From Streptomyces sp. NBC_00287 (GTDB lineage: Bacteria > Actinomycetota > Actinomycetes > Streptomycetales > Streptomycetaceae), in NCBI RefSeq assembly GCF_036173105.1, contig NZ_CP108053.1, forward strand, positions 4,960,001 through 5,024,000: a stretch of DNA of 64,000 nucleotides, given 5' to 3'. The position numbers and the translations under genes were made by a program. Of this stretch, positions 16,818-26,153 are shown in pieces (the first letter of the stretch is position 1; each line of letters starts with the position of its first letter). Below the pieces are notes generated by a model. The model had not been told where the DNA came from. It saw nothing but the letters and a program-made list of their open reading frames with translations, and ran no database searches.

Positions 16818-16874
16818 ATGCAGCGCGCCCTCATGTCTCTCACGACGACGCCGGAACCGGTCCCGGCGCGCTGA
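16818..16874 (+). CDS. Threonine leader peptide, probable attenuator
   Basis: An 18-residue ORF, MQRALMSLTTTPEPVPAR, lies in front of a threonyl-tRNA synthetase homologue. It carries three consecutive ACG threonine codons (16842-16850). Its stop falls in a small stem (CGCTG 16869-16873 with CAGCG 16883-16887) just before a 13-bp terminator. This is the layout of ribosome-mediated attenuation: ribosome stalling at Thr codons when Thr-tRNA is short would alter folding and allow read-through. No RBS is present; a leaderless start is inferred. An alternative antiterminator pairing was not clearly identified. Confidence 0.6.
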   Translation: MQRALMSLTTTPEPVPAR

Positions 16875-16889
16875 CAGCTGACCAGCGAC

Positions 16890-16919
16890 AAAGCCCCGGG
16901 GCGAGTGCCCCGGGGCTTT
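16890..16919 (+). terminator. Attenuator terminator upstream of the threonyl-tRNA synthetase homologue
   Basis: A perfect 13-bp stem (16890-16902 with 16907-16919) with a GAGT tetraloop and AAA/TTT ends lies between the leader ORF and the synthetase start. No gene upstream on this strand needs a terminator here, so conditional termination within the leader is the simplest reading. Confidence 0.75.
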
Positions 16920-16959
16920 CGTCGTGCGGTGCTCGCCTCCTGATCCCGAGGTGACTGCC

Positions 16960-18174
16960 ATGCACGACCACCGCCGACTCGGCCGCGAGCTCGACCTCTT
17001 CGACACCGACCCCCTCATGGGCGCCGGCCTGCCGTACTGGCTGCCCGACGGCGCCGTCGTACGCCACGAGCTGGAGGAGTACATCCGGGAGGCGGAGCGC
17101 GCCGCCGGGTACCGGCATGTGTACTCGCCCGTCCTCGGCAAACGGAAGCTGTACGAGATCTCCGGGCACTGGTCCCACTACAGCGACGACATGTTCCCGC
17201 CGATGCCGCTGGGCGCGGAGGAGGTCGTCCTGCGGCCCAGCCTCTGCCCCCACCACGCCCTCATCTACCGCTCCCGCTCCCACAGCTACCGCGAACTTCC
17301 CTTGCGCATGGCCGAGTTGGGTGACATGTACCGCTCCGAGTTGTGGGGCGCGCTCGGCGGGCTGACCCGGGTGCGCGCGATCCGCCTCAACGACGCGCAT
17401 GTCTTCTGCACCCTGGAACAGGCGGCCCAGGAGGCCCGCGCCGCCTTGGACCTGATCGGCCGGGCCTACGCCGACCTCGGCATCCGCGCGGCCCGGTACC
17501 GGCTCTCGCTCCCGGGCAAGGGCGGCAAGTACGTCGCCGACCCGGACCTGTGGCGGCGGGCGACCGCGCTGCTGCGGGAGGCGCTGGACGGCGTCGAGCA
17601 CGAGGCGGTCGAGGGCGAGGCCGCCTTCTACGGCCCCAAGATCGACGTACAGATCACCGATCCCGCAGGCCGCGAGTCCACCCTCTCCACCGTCCAGATC
17701 GACTTCCACCAGCCCGAACGCTTCGACCTGCACTACATCGGCCCCGACGGCGCCAAGCACCGGCCGGTCATGGTGCACCGCAGCATCATCGGCAGTGTGG
17801 AACGGGCCGTCGCCCACCTCATCGAGGTCCACGGCGGCGCGTTCCCGGCCTGGCTGGCCCCCGTGCAACTGGTCGTGCTGCCGGTGGCGGACGCCCAGGT
17901 GGAGCAGGCGGTCGAGGTCGTACGGCGGGCTCGGGCGGCCGGGCTTCGGGCCGAGCTCTCCGGTCCCGGCGACGGGACCCTCGGTGCCCGCATCCGCGCG
18001 GCTCGGCTGGTGCCGTACCAGGCGGTGCTCGGCGAGCGGGAGGCCGGCGGCGACCTGGCGGCCCTGCGACTGAGGGACGGGAGTCGGCCCGGGGCGGTGC
18101 CCGTGGCGGAGTTGCTGCGGCGGATCGGCGCGTGTGTGCGGGCTCGCGGGGCCGAATTGTGGGCGGCTGCGTAA
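16960..18174 (+). CDS. Short threonyl-tRNA synthetase homologue (catalytic and anticodon domains only)
   Basis: 404 residues, against about 640-660 for a full bacterial ThrRS. The TGS and editing domains are absent. Class II core motifs are present: YRSELWGALGGLTRVR (motif 2), HRSIIGSVERA (motif 3), and FPAWLAPVQ leading into the anticodon-binding domain. All three zinc ligands are visible (Cys in PSLCPHH, His in NDAHVFC, His in MVHRS). It probably makes Thr-tRNA(Thr) or acts as a special-purpose paralogue; lack of editing would leave Ser-tRNA(Thr) uncorrected. ATG 16960 follows GAGGTGAC. Confidence 0.82.
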   Translation: MHDHRRLGRELDLFDTDPLMGAGLPYWLPDGAVVRHELEEYIREAERAAGYRHVYSPVLGKRKLYEISGHWSHYSDDMFPPMPLGAEEVVLRPSLCPHHALIYRSRSHSYRELPLRMAELGDMYRSELWGALGGLTRVRAIRLNDAHVFCTLEQAAQEARAALDLIGRAYADLGIRAARYRLSLPGKGGKYVADPDLWRRATALLREALDGVEHEAVEGEAAFYGPKIDVQITDPAGRESTLSTVQIDFHQPERFDLHYIGPDGAKHRPVMVHRSIIGSVERAVAHLIEVHGGAFPAWLAPVQLVVLPVADAQVEQAVEVVRRARAAGLRAELSGPGDGTLGARIRAARLVPYQAVLGEREAGGDLAALRLRDGSRPGAVPVAELLRRIGACVRARGAELWAAA

Positions 18175-18217
18175 GGTCGGTGGGGTAGTCGCCTGTTCTT
18201 TTGAAGAGGGAGCCTCC

Positions 18218-19180
18218 GTGACCGGTCAGCCCACCCCGGTGATCATCGACTGCGACACCGGCGTCGACGACGCCCTGGCCCTGCTGTTCGCCGTACGGCA
18301 TCCAGGGCTCGATGTACGGGCGGTGACCTGCGTGGCCGGGAACACCGATGTCGACGGCGTCGTCCGCAACACGCTGACGGTGCTGGAGCACGCCGGGGCC
18401 GGGGACATCCCCGTCGCGCGGGGCGCCGAGCGGCCGTTGATCGAGCCGGTGCGCACCGCGAGCCATGTGCACGGGCAGGACGGGATGGGCGACCTGGGCC
18501 TGCCCGCGCCGACCCGGCGGCCGGTGGACGTGGACGCGGTGACGCTGCTGCGCCGCGAGATCCTGGCGTCGCCGCGGCCGGTGACGCTGATCCCGACCGC
18601 GCCGCTGACGAACATCGCGCTGTTGCTCCGTACGCACCCCGAGGTGGTCCGGAACATCGAGCGGATCGTGTTCATGGGCGGGGCGGTGGCTACGGGGAAC
18701 GCCACGCCGGTCGCGGAGTTCAACGTGTGGCACGACCCGGAGGCGGCGGCGGTGCTGCTCACCGCCGGGGTGCCGATCACGATGTACGGCCTCGACGTGT
18801 TCCAGCGGGTGCTCGTCCCGGCGGCGGACGTGCAGCGCCTGCGGGCCAGTTCCGAGCCGCGGCTGCGCCTGGCGGGGGAACTCCTCGCCCACCGCGACCC
18901 GGCCACCTCCGGCGACCCCACCCCCACCGGCGGTCTCGGCGACGCGGGCGCGGTCTGCGCGGTGGTCGACCCGGGCGGCATCACCACCGAACTCCTGCCG
19001 GTGGAGGTGTCGTTGGCCCCGGGCCCGACCCGCGGCCAGACCATCGTCGACCGCCGGCCCCGCCCGGGCGAGGCGGAGATCCACCACGGCGAGCGTGAAC
19101 AGAGGCTGGTGGACGTGGCGTTGGACGTCGACGTCGAGCGGTACGTGAAGCTGTGGCTGTCGGCGGTGGAGGGCGTCTAG
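18218..19180 (+). CDS. Nucleoside hydrolase (inosine-uridine preferring type)
   Basis: 320 residues. The N-terminal DCDTGVDDALAL is the calcium-binding signature of the family. VTCVAGNTDVDG, the PTAPLTNIAL segment, FMGGAV and AEFNVWHDPEAA complete the active site. It hydrolyses the N-glycosidic bond of ribonucleosides in salvage. GTG 18218 is chosen, with GAAGAGGGA eight bases upstream. It follows the synthetase homologue by 43 bp in the same direction, so it may share the attenuated transcript. Confidence 0.88.
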   Translation: MTGQPTPVIIDCDTGVDDALALLFAVRHPGLDVRAVTCVAGNTDVDGVVRNTLTVLEHAGAGDIPVARGAERPLIEPVRTASHVHGQDGMGDLGLPAPTRRPVDVDAVTLLRREILASPRPVTLIPTAPLTNIALLLRTHPEVVRNIERIVFMGGAVATGNATPVAEFNVWHDPEAAAVLLTAGVPITMYGLDVFQRVLVPAADVQRLRASSEPRLRLAGELLAHRDPATSGDPTPTGGLGDAGAVCAVVDPGGITTELLPVEVSLAPGPTRGQTIVDRRPRPGEAEIHHGEREQRLVDVALDVDVERYVKLWLSAVEGV

Positions 19181-19228
19181 GGCAGGCTGCCCCGGACGCC
19201 CTCGTCGACTGCCTCGGCGCTTACGTGC

Positions 19229-20143
19229 TTATGCGCGGGTAGAGCGGCGGCGCCGCGTCACCAGTACGATCGCGCCGCCGCCCGCGAGCAGGGCCGCCGC
19301 GCCGATGGTGATCGGCAGGGTGCTGCTGTCGGCGCCGGTCTCCGCGAGGTCCCCGCCGCCACCGTTGGGGGAGGGGTCGGCGGCGGGGGGCGTGGTGGTG
19401 GCGGGGGTCGGGGTGGGAGCCGACTCGGACGGGGGCTCCGTGGCCGGGGGCTCGGTCGCCGGGGTGGATTCCTCGGGCAGGGACGGGCTCGCCGGAGGCG
19501 TCGTCTCCGGGGTCTCCGGCGGCGTCGTGCAGTCCTTCGTACCGCCGTTCCAGGCCGCGATCAGCTTGTCCTTGATGACCGGGCGGTCCGGGCCCTTGGG
19601 CAGGTCGCCGTGGACGAAGCCGTCGTTGGCGTCGAGCTCGCCGTCGAACTTGACCGCGCCGCGGTAGAGGTCGATCTGCGCGAAGCAGCCGGCGTCGGGC
19701 ACCGCGATGTCGAGGGAGTCGGTCTGGCCGGGCTTGACCGTGACGGTGTCGAAGTCGACGAAGATCTGCTCGCCGGAGGTGGCGAAGGTGGGGCCGAGGG
19801 CCAGGTACGAGGCGAGGGAGGCGGTGCAGGTGGTGGCGTCGCCGGCCGCGCGGACCTGGATGTGGACCTTGCCGTCGTCGGTCGGCTTGAGGTTCTGGTC
19901 GTCGACCTTGACGGAGTCGTAGAAGTTCGTGCCGTCCAGCGAGAACTGGCACCGGTCGGTGGCGGTCTCGGTGCCCGCCCCGGTACCGGGCTGGTACTGG
20001 CCGCCCGACTTCCAGCCGTCGCCGCCCGGAGTACCGGTGGCAAAGGCGCTGGACGCGGCGGCGACACTGGCGGCGCACAGGGCGAGCGACGCGGCGCCCG
20101 TCCCCAGCATGCGTCGCGCGATGACACGTCTCGCTATGGACAT
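19229..20143 (-). CDS. Cell-wall anchored surface protein with LAETG sortase signal
   Basis: 304 residues. A twin-basic signal peptide is followed by a beta-rich extracellular domain of about 180 residues, a Thr/Pro/Ser/Glu wall-spanning linker, and the sorting signal LAETG with a hydrophobic helix and RRRRSTRA tail. LAXTG is the class E sortase motif used in Streptomyces (as in chaplins), so the protein should be linked to peptidoglycan. ATG 20143 is preferred for its GGGGA RBS; ATG 20155 in frame has none. No sortase gene is in the window. Confidence 0.85.
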   Translation of the reverse strand: MSIARRVIARRMLGTGAASLALCAASVAAASSAFATGTPGGDGWKSGGQYQPGTGAGTETATDRCQFSLDGTNFYDSVKVDDQNLKPTDDGKVHIQVRAAGDATTCTASLASYLALGPTFATSGEQIFVDFDTVTVKPGQTDSLDIAVPDAGCFAQIDLYRGAVKFDGELDANDGFVHGDLPKGPDRPVIKDKLIAAWNGGTKDCTTPPETPETTPPASPSLPEESTPATEPPATEPPSESAPTPTPATTTPPAADPSPNGGGGDLAETGADSSTLPITIGAAALLAGGGAIVLVTRRRRSTRA

Positions 20144-20155
20144 GCGGTTCCCCAT

Positions 20156-20461
20156 CTTGACGTGAGCAGAACCCGGGTGACGGCAGGCGGGCAGCGCGCA
20201 TCGACGGCGGGGCCGTGCCGTGCCGGGGTGGTGGTCGAAGAAACACTGGGCTCATTGGTCACATGTGCCACAGCGCGAGGCCCATGGTGGTCGCGCCCCG
20301 GACCCCCTGTCAACCTGCGGGAACACACCCGGAGTTCACGCCTCCACACCATTTCGCCACACAGGGAATCAACTGCTCCGCAAGCGGACGGTGCATTAGG
20401 CGGCCCTCGATGTGGACAGGGTTCTGGTTGCCGCTCTGTTCCGCAGCGCAGAGGAGACCGC
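20156..20461. other. Intergenic region between surface-protein and alpha-glucosidase genes
   Basis: A 306-bp divergent promoter region with no credible ORF. It is richer in A/T around 20320-20400 than its flanks, as expected for promoters. A MalR/LacI-like operator for the GH13 gene would be expected here but I could not identify one with confidence. Confidence 0.4.
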
Positions 20462-22108
20462 GTGCCCGATCTCTCGTCCCGTGACCCCGATTGGTGGCGC
20501 CAGGCCGTCGTCTACCAGGTTTATCCGCGCAGCTTCGCCGATGCCGACGGTGATGGGCTCGGGGACATCCGGGGTGTCACCGAGCGGCTCTCCCATCTCG
20601 CCGCCCTCGGCGTCGACGCCCTTTGGCTCAGCCCCTTCTATCCGTCCGAGCTTGCCGATGGGGGGTATGACGTCGCCGATTACCGTGATGTCGATCCTCG
20701 GCTCGGGACCCTTGACGACTTCGACGCCATGGTCGAGGAGGCCCATCGGCTCGGGCTGAAGGTCATGGTCGACATCGTGCCCAATCACACCTCCCATCAG
20801 CATGTCTGGTTTAGGGAGGCGCTGGCCGCCGGGGCCGGGTCGGTAGCACGGGAGCGGTACGTCTTCCGCGACGGACGCGGAGCGCGTGGTGAACTCCCGC
20901 CCAGCGACTGGCAGTCCGTCTTCGGTGGCAGCGCCTGGCAGCGGGTGCCCGACGGGCAGTGGTACCTCCACATGTTCGCGCCCCAGCAACCCGATCTGAA
21001 CTGGGCCCACCCCGACGTCCGCGCCGGCTTCCGCACCACCCTGCGCTTCTGGGCCGACCGCGGCGTCGACGGCTTCCGTGTCGATGTCGCCCACGCCCTC
21101 GCGAAGGACCTCACCGAGCCCCTGCGCGACCTCGGTGATCCCGAGCTGAGCGGCGAGGAGGCCCTCACTGGGATGGCGCCCGGCAGCCACCCCTTCTACG
21201 ACCGCGACGAGGTCCACGAGATCTACCGCGACTGGCGCAAGATCCTCGACTCCTACTCCCCGCCCCGCATGGCCGTCGCCGAGGCCTGGGTGCCAGGGGC
21301 ACGACGGGTTCTCTACGCCCGTCCCGACGAGCTCGGCCAAGCCTTCAACTTCGAGTATCTACAGGCCCATTGGGATCCCGGGGAACTGCGGCGCGTCATC
21401 GTCGACTCCCTCGCCCAGGCCCGCGCCGCCGGCGCCTCCGCCACCTGGGTCCTCTCCAACCACGATGTCGTCCGCCACGCGTCGCGCCTGATGCTCCCCG
21501 AGGGGACGGATGAGAACGCCTGGCTGCTGTCCGGCGGCACCGCACCGGGCATCGACCGAGCCGCCGGCCTTCGGCGCGCCCGTGCCGCCACGCTTCTCAT
21601 GCTTGCGCTGCCTGGATCCTCGTACGTCTATCAAGGCGAGGAACTCGGGCTCCCCGAGGTCGCCGATCTGCCCTTCGCGACACTTCAGGACCCGATCTGG
21701 GAGCAGACGGGGCACATTCGCAAGGGGCGGGACGGGTGCCGGGTGCCGTTGCCCTGGAGCGTCGGCGGGCCCTCATACGGCTTTGGCGAATCCGGTGCCT
21801 GGCTGCCGCAGCCGGAGTGGTTCGCCGGGTACTCCGTCGAGGCCCAGGACGGGGTCGAGGGGTCCACTCTCGAGCTGTACCGGCGTGCGCTGCGGCTGCG
21901 CCGCAAGCTGCTGGAGGGGGAGACCCTGACCTGGGCCGAGGACGGTCCGGACGGTGTGCTTCAGTTCGCCCGGTCGGACGGGTGGCGGTGTGTCGCCAAT
22001 CTGTCCGGGGAGCCCGTGGCCCTTCCGGCGGGGGAAGTCGTCATCAGCAGCTCGCCGTTGGAGGCGGACGGACGGCTGGGCACCGACACGACCGCCTGGC
22101 TCACCTGA
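20462..22108 (+). CDS. GH13 alpha-glucosidase (oligo-1,6-glucosidase-like)
   Basis: 548 residues. The family conserved regions are in order: DIVPNHTS, GFRVDVAHAL (nucleophile Asp208), AVAEAWV (acid/base Glu274) and VLSNHDVVRH (transition-state stabiliser Asp335). The YPRSFADADGDGLGDIRG start and QPDLNW motif fit alpha-glucosidases of the maltose/isomaltose type. It is cytoplasmic (no signal peptide), presumably degrading imported malto-oligosaccharides. GTG 20462 follows GAGGAGA. No sugar ABC transporter lies beside it in the window. Confidence 0.92.
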   Translation: MPDLSSRDPDWWRQAVVYQVYPRSFADADGDGLGDIRGVTERLSHLAALGVDALWLSPFYPSELADGGYDVADYRDVDPRLGTLDDFDAMVEEAHRLGLKVMVDIVPNHTSHQHVWFREALAAGAGSVARERYVFRDGRGARGELPPSDWQSVFGGSAWQRVPDGQWYLHMFAPQQPDLNWAHPDVRAGFRTTLRFWADRGVDGFRVDVAHALAKDLTEPLRDLGDPELSGEEALTGMAPGSHPFYDRDEVHEIYRDWRKILDSYSPPRMAVAEAWVPGARRVLYARPDELGQAFNFEYLQAHWDPGELRRVIVDSLAQARAAGASATWVLSNHDVVRHASRLMLPEGTDENAWLLSGGTAPGIDRAAGLRRARAATLLMLALPGSSYVYQGEELGLPEVADLPFATLQDPIWEQTGHIRKGRDGCRVPLPWSVGGPSYGFGESGAWLPQPEWFAGYSVEAQDGVEGSTLELYRRALRLRRKLLEGETLTWAEDGPDGVLQFARSDGWRCVANLSGEPVALPAGEVVISSSPLEADGRLGTDTTAWLT

Positions 22109-22251
22109 CGCGGCTCGGCCGCGCCCGGACGGGTGGTACGCGGCCGAGGCCTCGTCCGTACGGCCGTACCGCGCAGGCCGGCCGCGCTGTCGGGCCGCGA
22201 GAATCGCAGGCAGTCATGTCGCCCTCTGTCCGCGAGGAGCTCTGGTCGCCC

Positions 22252-23040
22252 ATGAGCAGGTTCAGCAAGACCGTGTCGGGGCTCGCCCTCGTGGGCGCCG
22301 TGCTGTCGGGGGCGCCGGCCGCGGCGGACAGCGGGGGCGAGCTGTGGGGCGCCGCCACCATCGAGCCCGGCCGGGAGGGCATCGTCGAGGTCGCCGGCTA
22401 CGCCGGGCCGGGTCTCGGCGCCGGTTCGGTGCTGACGCTGACGGCACCCGCACCGGCCGTCGTCACCGGCACGCCCCTCGACGCCCGCGGCTACCGCGGT
22501 GCCGTCGCAAGCGGCGGCCACAGTGGCACGTACACCTTCGCCGGCCCCTCGGCGGACGAGCCGTGGCGGGGCCGTACCTTCCCCTTCGTGCTGTCCGTGC
22601 CCGCGGACGCGGTCCCCGGCACCCGGCTCACCGGCTGCGCGATGGTGCTGACGGATGCGAAGGGCGCCCCGAAGGACCGGGGCGCCTGCGCGGTGACCGT
22701 CGGTCTGCCCGCGCCGACGCTGCTGCGGCCCCAGTCGGGCGTACCGCTGACCGCGCGCCCGGAGGCCTCCGGCACCGCCTACCCCGGCTCGCAGGTCACC
22801 GTCAGGGACGCCCTGGAGAACGAGGTCTGCTCCACGACCACCACCGCCGACGGAAGCTGGTCCTGCGTCCCGGCACTCCCGCTCACCCCGGGCCCGGGCC
22901 TGCTCCAGGCGACGGCCACGCTGAACGGGGTCGGCGCGATGAGCGACCAGATCGCCGTGACGGTCCAGGGACAGCCGACGACCACAGCCGACAGCACGGG
23001 CGCACCGGTGCCGCCCAGAGACGGCGTCAACGGCGCCTGA
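22252..23040 (+). CDS. Secreted protein of unknown function with a C-terminal Ig-like domain
   Basis: 262 residues. The signal peptide starts MSRFSKTVSGLALVG and ends APAAADS. The mature part is all-beta: a GYAGPGLGAGSVLTL region, then a bacterial Ig-like unit (PTLLRPQSGVPLTARPEASG through TTTADGSWSC) with four cysteines overall. Probably a surface or wall-interacting protein. ATG 22252 gives a clean signal peptide, with GAGGAG 12 bases upstream; ATG 22216 is an in-frame alternative. It is 143 bp downstream of the glucosidase. Confidence 0.7.
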   Translation: MSRFSKTVSGLALVGAVLSGAPAAADSGGELWGAATIEPGREGIVEVAGYAGPGLGAGSVLTLTAPAPAVVTGTPLDARGYRGAVASGGHSGTYTFAGPSADEPWRGRTFPFVLSVPADAVPGTRLTGCAMVLTDAKGAPKDRGACAVTVGLPAPTLLRPQSGVPLTARPEASGTAYPGSQVTVRDALENEVCSTTTTADGSWSCVPALPLTPGPGLLQATATLNGVGAMSDQIAVTVQGQPTTTADSTGAPVPPRDGVNGA

Positions 23041-23052
23041 AAACCGGCCCGT

Positions 23053-24177
23053 TCACTCCACGAACGCCATCTCCCGCGAGGTGTTGTTCAGCCGCCGCCC
23101 GCTGTCCTCGGTGCACGTCACGATGTCCTCGATCCGCACCCCGAACCGCCCCGGCAGATAGATCCCCGGCTCGATCGAGAAGCACATCCCCGGCACCAGC
23201 GGCAGCTCCTCCCCCTTGACCAGGTACGGCGGCTCGTGCGTCGTGACGCCGATGCCGTGACCGGTGCGGTGCACGAAGTACTCGCCGTACCCCGCGCCCT
23301 CGATCACCGTCCGGGCCATCCGGTCGATCTCCTGGCAGGCCACCCCGGGCCGCACCGCCTCGAAGGCCGCCTGCTGGGCCGTCCGCACGATGTCGTGGAC
23401 CCGGCGTTCCTCGTCCGTCGCCGGACCGACGTGGACCGTGCGGCTGATGTCGGAGCCGTAGCCGCCGAGGAGGCCGCCGAAGTCGAGGACGACCATGTCG
23501 CCGCGCCGGACGACCCGGCCGCCCGCCTCGTGGTGCGGGTCGGCACCGTTCGGCCCCGAGCCGACCACCGTGAAGTCGACCTGGGAATGGCCGTGTTCGC
23601 GCAGAAGGCGGGCCAGGTCGGCGGCCACGTCCCGCTCGCGGCGGCCGGAGAAGCGTACGGAGAGGATCTCCTCGTACGTCGCGTCCGCCGCCGCGCCCGC
23701 TGCCGCCAGACGGGCCACCTCGTGGTCGTCCTTCACCGCGCGGAGCATCGGCAGCACGGTGGTCAGGGCGCGGTAGGTGGTGAGCGGCAGGGCCTCCTGG
23801 AGGCCCAGCAGATGCAGGGCCCAGGTCGAGTCGGAGACGCCGTAGCGGCCGTGCGGGCGGAGCAGTCCGGCCGCCGCAGCGTACGGGTCCTGACCGTCGC
23901 GCCAGTCCGAAAGACGCAGCGCGCCCGCGCCGGGGCAGGCCTCGGCGTCGGGGCGTTCCAGTGCCGGGACCAGCATCCGGGGTTCGGACTCGGGGGTGAG
24001 GACGAGGAGGGTCAGCCGTTCGGTGATCGCGGTCGGGCGGTAGCCGCACAGCCAGGTCAGATCGGGGCCCGGGGTGACCAGCAGCCCCGCGAGCCCGGCG
24101 GCGATGGCGTCCCGGGTGGCCCTGGCCATGCGGTCCGCGTGGTCCTGCTCGGTGAAGGCAGCGGGTGCCTCGGTCAT
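23053..24177 (-). CDS. M24 family aminopeptidase P / Xaa-Pro peptidase
   Basis: 374 residues with the creatinase-like N-terminal domain and a pita-bread catalytic domain. Five metal ligands can be seen: two Asp (VVLDFGGLLGGYGSD), a His (HRTGHGIGVTTHE), and two Glu (CFSIEPGIY and GVRIEDIV). It removes N-terminal residues preceding proline. The length is typical of the cytosolic streptomycete enzymes. ATG 24177 is used, since upstream in-frame sequence has no RBS and the protein starts as homologues do. Its stop is convergent with the preceding gene. Confidence 0.92.
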   Translation of the reverse strand: MTEAPAAFTEQDHADRMARATRDAIAAGLAGLLVTPGPDLTWLCGYRPTAITERLTLLVLTPESEPRMLVPALERPDAEACPGAGALRLSDWRDGQDPYAAAAGLLRPHGRYGVSDSTWALHLLGLQEALPLTTYRALTTVLPMLRAVKDDHEVARLAAAGAAADATYEEILSVRFSGRRERDVAADLARLLREHGHSQVDFTVVGSGPNGADPHHEAGGRVVRRGDMVVLDFGGLLGGYGSDISRTVHVGPATDEERRVHDIVRTAQQAAFEAVRPGVACQEIDRMARTVIEGAGYGEYFVHRTGHGIGVTTHEPPYLVKGEELPLVPGMCFSIEPGIYLPGRFGVRIEDIVTCTEDSGRRLNNTSREMAFVE

Positions 24178-24387
24178 GTCCAACCCCGTCGCCGTGTGGG
24201 TGCGCTGACCTGTCCATTGGAGGCGTGGGCGGGGGATGCCGCACAGAGGGGCTCGGCCGTTCGGGTGCTCACCCGTTCGGCCCACCCCCATGGTGGGCGG
24301 CCGTGGCCCCACCGAGGGTGGAGGCGACGACGTCACCGGCGGACGGTGCGCAGGGTGCCGCCCGCCCCGAAGGAACGGGACGTGCTC

Positions 24388-24912
24388 ATGACCCAGCAGC
24401 CGCACGCGAAGCCGCCGACCGCCGAGGAGGGGCAGCAGCCCCCGGTCTGGGGGGAGACCAACCGCCCCGCCGGACCGGCACCCGGCACCGCCGGATGGCA
24501 GGGTCCCCCGGCCGACACCTCCTGGCAGACCGGCGGACTGGTCTTCGCCGGAATCCTGATGATGGTCAACGGCATCGTGGCGATCCTCCAGGGCATCTCC
24601 GCGCTCGCCTCGGACGATGTGTACGACCGCATCAGCGAGTACGTCTACGAGATCAGCCTCACCGGCTGGGGCGTCATCCTGGTGTGCCTGGGCGCGCTGG
24701 CCGCGGTCGTGGGCTGGGGCATCCTCAAGGGCATGTGGTGGGCCCGGATGACGGGTATCTTCCTGGCCTCCCTGAACATGGTCGCCCACTTCCTGTTCAT
24801 GCCGTACCAGCCGGCATGGTCGGTCCTCATGGTCGCGATCGACTTCTTCGTGATCTGGGCCCTCGCGACGGCTCCCGGCAAGTCGCGCGACGCTGCCCCG
24901 GCAGGGCGCTGA
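24388..24912 (+). CDS. DUF7144-type membrane protein
   Basis: 174 residues: a Pro/Gly-rich cytoplasmic N-terminus of about 55 residues, then four membrane helices (about 52-72, 93-113, 118-138, 142-162). GMWWARMTGIFLASLNM and the YDRISEYVYEI loop are typical of DUF7144 proteins, which are of unknown function and common in Streptomyces. ATG 24388 follows AAGGAACGGG. It stands alone between an M24 peptidase gene on the other strand and a decayed regulator. Confidence 0.75.
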   Translation: MTQQPHAKPPTAEEGQQPPVWGETNRPAGPAPGTAGWQGPPADTSWQTGGLVFAGILMMVNGIVAILQGISALASDDVYDRISEYVYEISLTGWGVILVCLGALAAVVGWGILKGMWWARMTGIFLASLNMVAHFLFMPYQPAWSVLMVAIDFFVIWALATAPGKSRDAAPAGR

Positions 24913-25004
24913 CCCGGGTTTTCCACAGACCGCTCACGCTCGGCATCCCCATGACTACCCTTGGTTGAGTGGTGGTGGGTCTACGGGGCGAATACGGGGG
25001 CGGC

Positions 25005-25965
25005 ATGGGATTCGGCTTCGGGCAGCGGCGCGGCGGGCAACTCCCGGTGGAGCTCACCAGCTTCGTGGGCCGGGCCGAGGAACTCGCCCTGATCCAGGGT
25101 GCCTTGGACCGGTCGCGGCTGGTGACGCTCGTCGGCCCGGGTGGCGTGGGCAAGAGCCGTACCGCGTTGCGCGCGGCCGGGGCGGCGGGCGGGCGGTTCG
25201 CCGACGGGGTACGGCTGGTGGAGCTGTCCGCGCTGCACGACCCCGAGCTGATCCCGGCGACCGTGGCCGGGGTGCTGGAGCTGCCCGAGCAGTCGGGGAT
25301 GAGCCCGCTGGACGCCGTGGTCGAACATCTGCGGCAGCGGCGGCTGTTGATAGTCCTGGACACCTGCGAGCACCTCGTCGACGCCTGCGCGATGCTCTGC
25401 GACATCCTGCTGCGCGAGGCGCCGGGGCTGAGCGTCCTCGCCACCAGCCGGCAGCCGCTGGACGTGCCCGGCGAGCACTGCGTACCGATCCCGCCGCTGC
25501 CCTGCGACGACGCCGTCGAGCTGTTCGTGCAGCGCGCCGCCGCCGTGACCGGCGGCCCCGCCCTGACCTCCGCAGACCGCGAGCGCACCCTCGCCCTCGC
25601 GGACCGCCTCGACGGCATCCCGCTCGCCCTGGAGCTGGCCGCCGTCCGCCTGCGCGCGGTCCCCCTCGCCGAGCTGGTCGCCCGCCTCGACCGCCGCTTC
25701 GAGGTCCTCAGCGGCGGCCGCCGCACCGCGCTCAGCCGCCACCAGACCCTGCGCACCGCCATCGGCTGGTCGGACGAACTGTGCACGCCCCAGGAGCGGT
25801 TGCTGTGGGCGCGCCTGTCGGTCTTCGCCGGATCCTTCGAACTGTCCACCGGAGATCGCCGAGCGCCTGGTGATCTCCAAGTGCACGGTGGACGCCCACG
25901 TCGAACACATCCTCGCCAAGCTGGGGATCACCTCGCGTACGGAGATCCCGGCGGCGCGTACGTAG
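25005..25965 (+). pseudogene. Collapsed NB-ARC/LuxR regulator: ATPase half joined out of frame to its HTH
   Basis: From ATG 25005 (GTG 24969 also possible) the frame encodes an AfsR/LuxR-type ATPase: Walker A GPGGVGKSR, LIVLDTCEHL (Walker B), LATSRQPL and the GIPLALELAA helix. Coding homology stops near 25850. The next frame, 25852-25965, then reads EIAERLVISKCTVDAHVEHI to a TAG, the recognition helix and end of a LuxR HTH. Such regulators are usually 700-950 residues, so several hundred central codons have been lost and the frame shifted. No functional regulator can be made. Bases 25966-26153 hold no further gene. Confidence 0.8.
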
Positions 25966-26153
25966 GTATCGGGGCGGGCCGCTTTAGGTGTACGGATCTT
26001 CCCCGATCCGTGCGGGAGCACCCCTCGGCGGGGGCCAAGCTGGACGTGCCGCCGGGGACCGGAGGCGCGGGTCGCCGGCAGTGCTGGTCAACCCCACGGC
26101 TGTCATGGCAAAGGCACCCGCGTCGACCTCCCCGGCGGCAACTCCCCCCGGGC

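Noticed and set aside
22109..22215. A separate small gene between the glucosidase and the secreted protein
   Set aside because: Frames here are continuations of shadows and lack an RBS.
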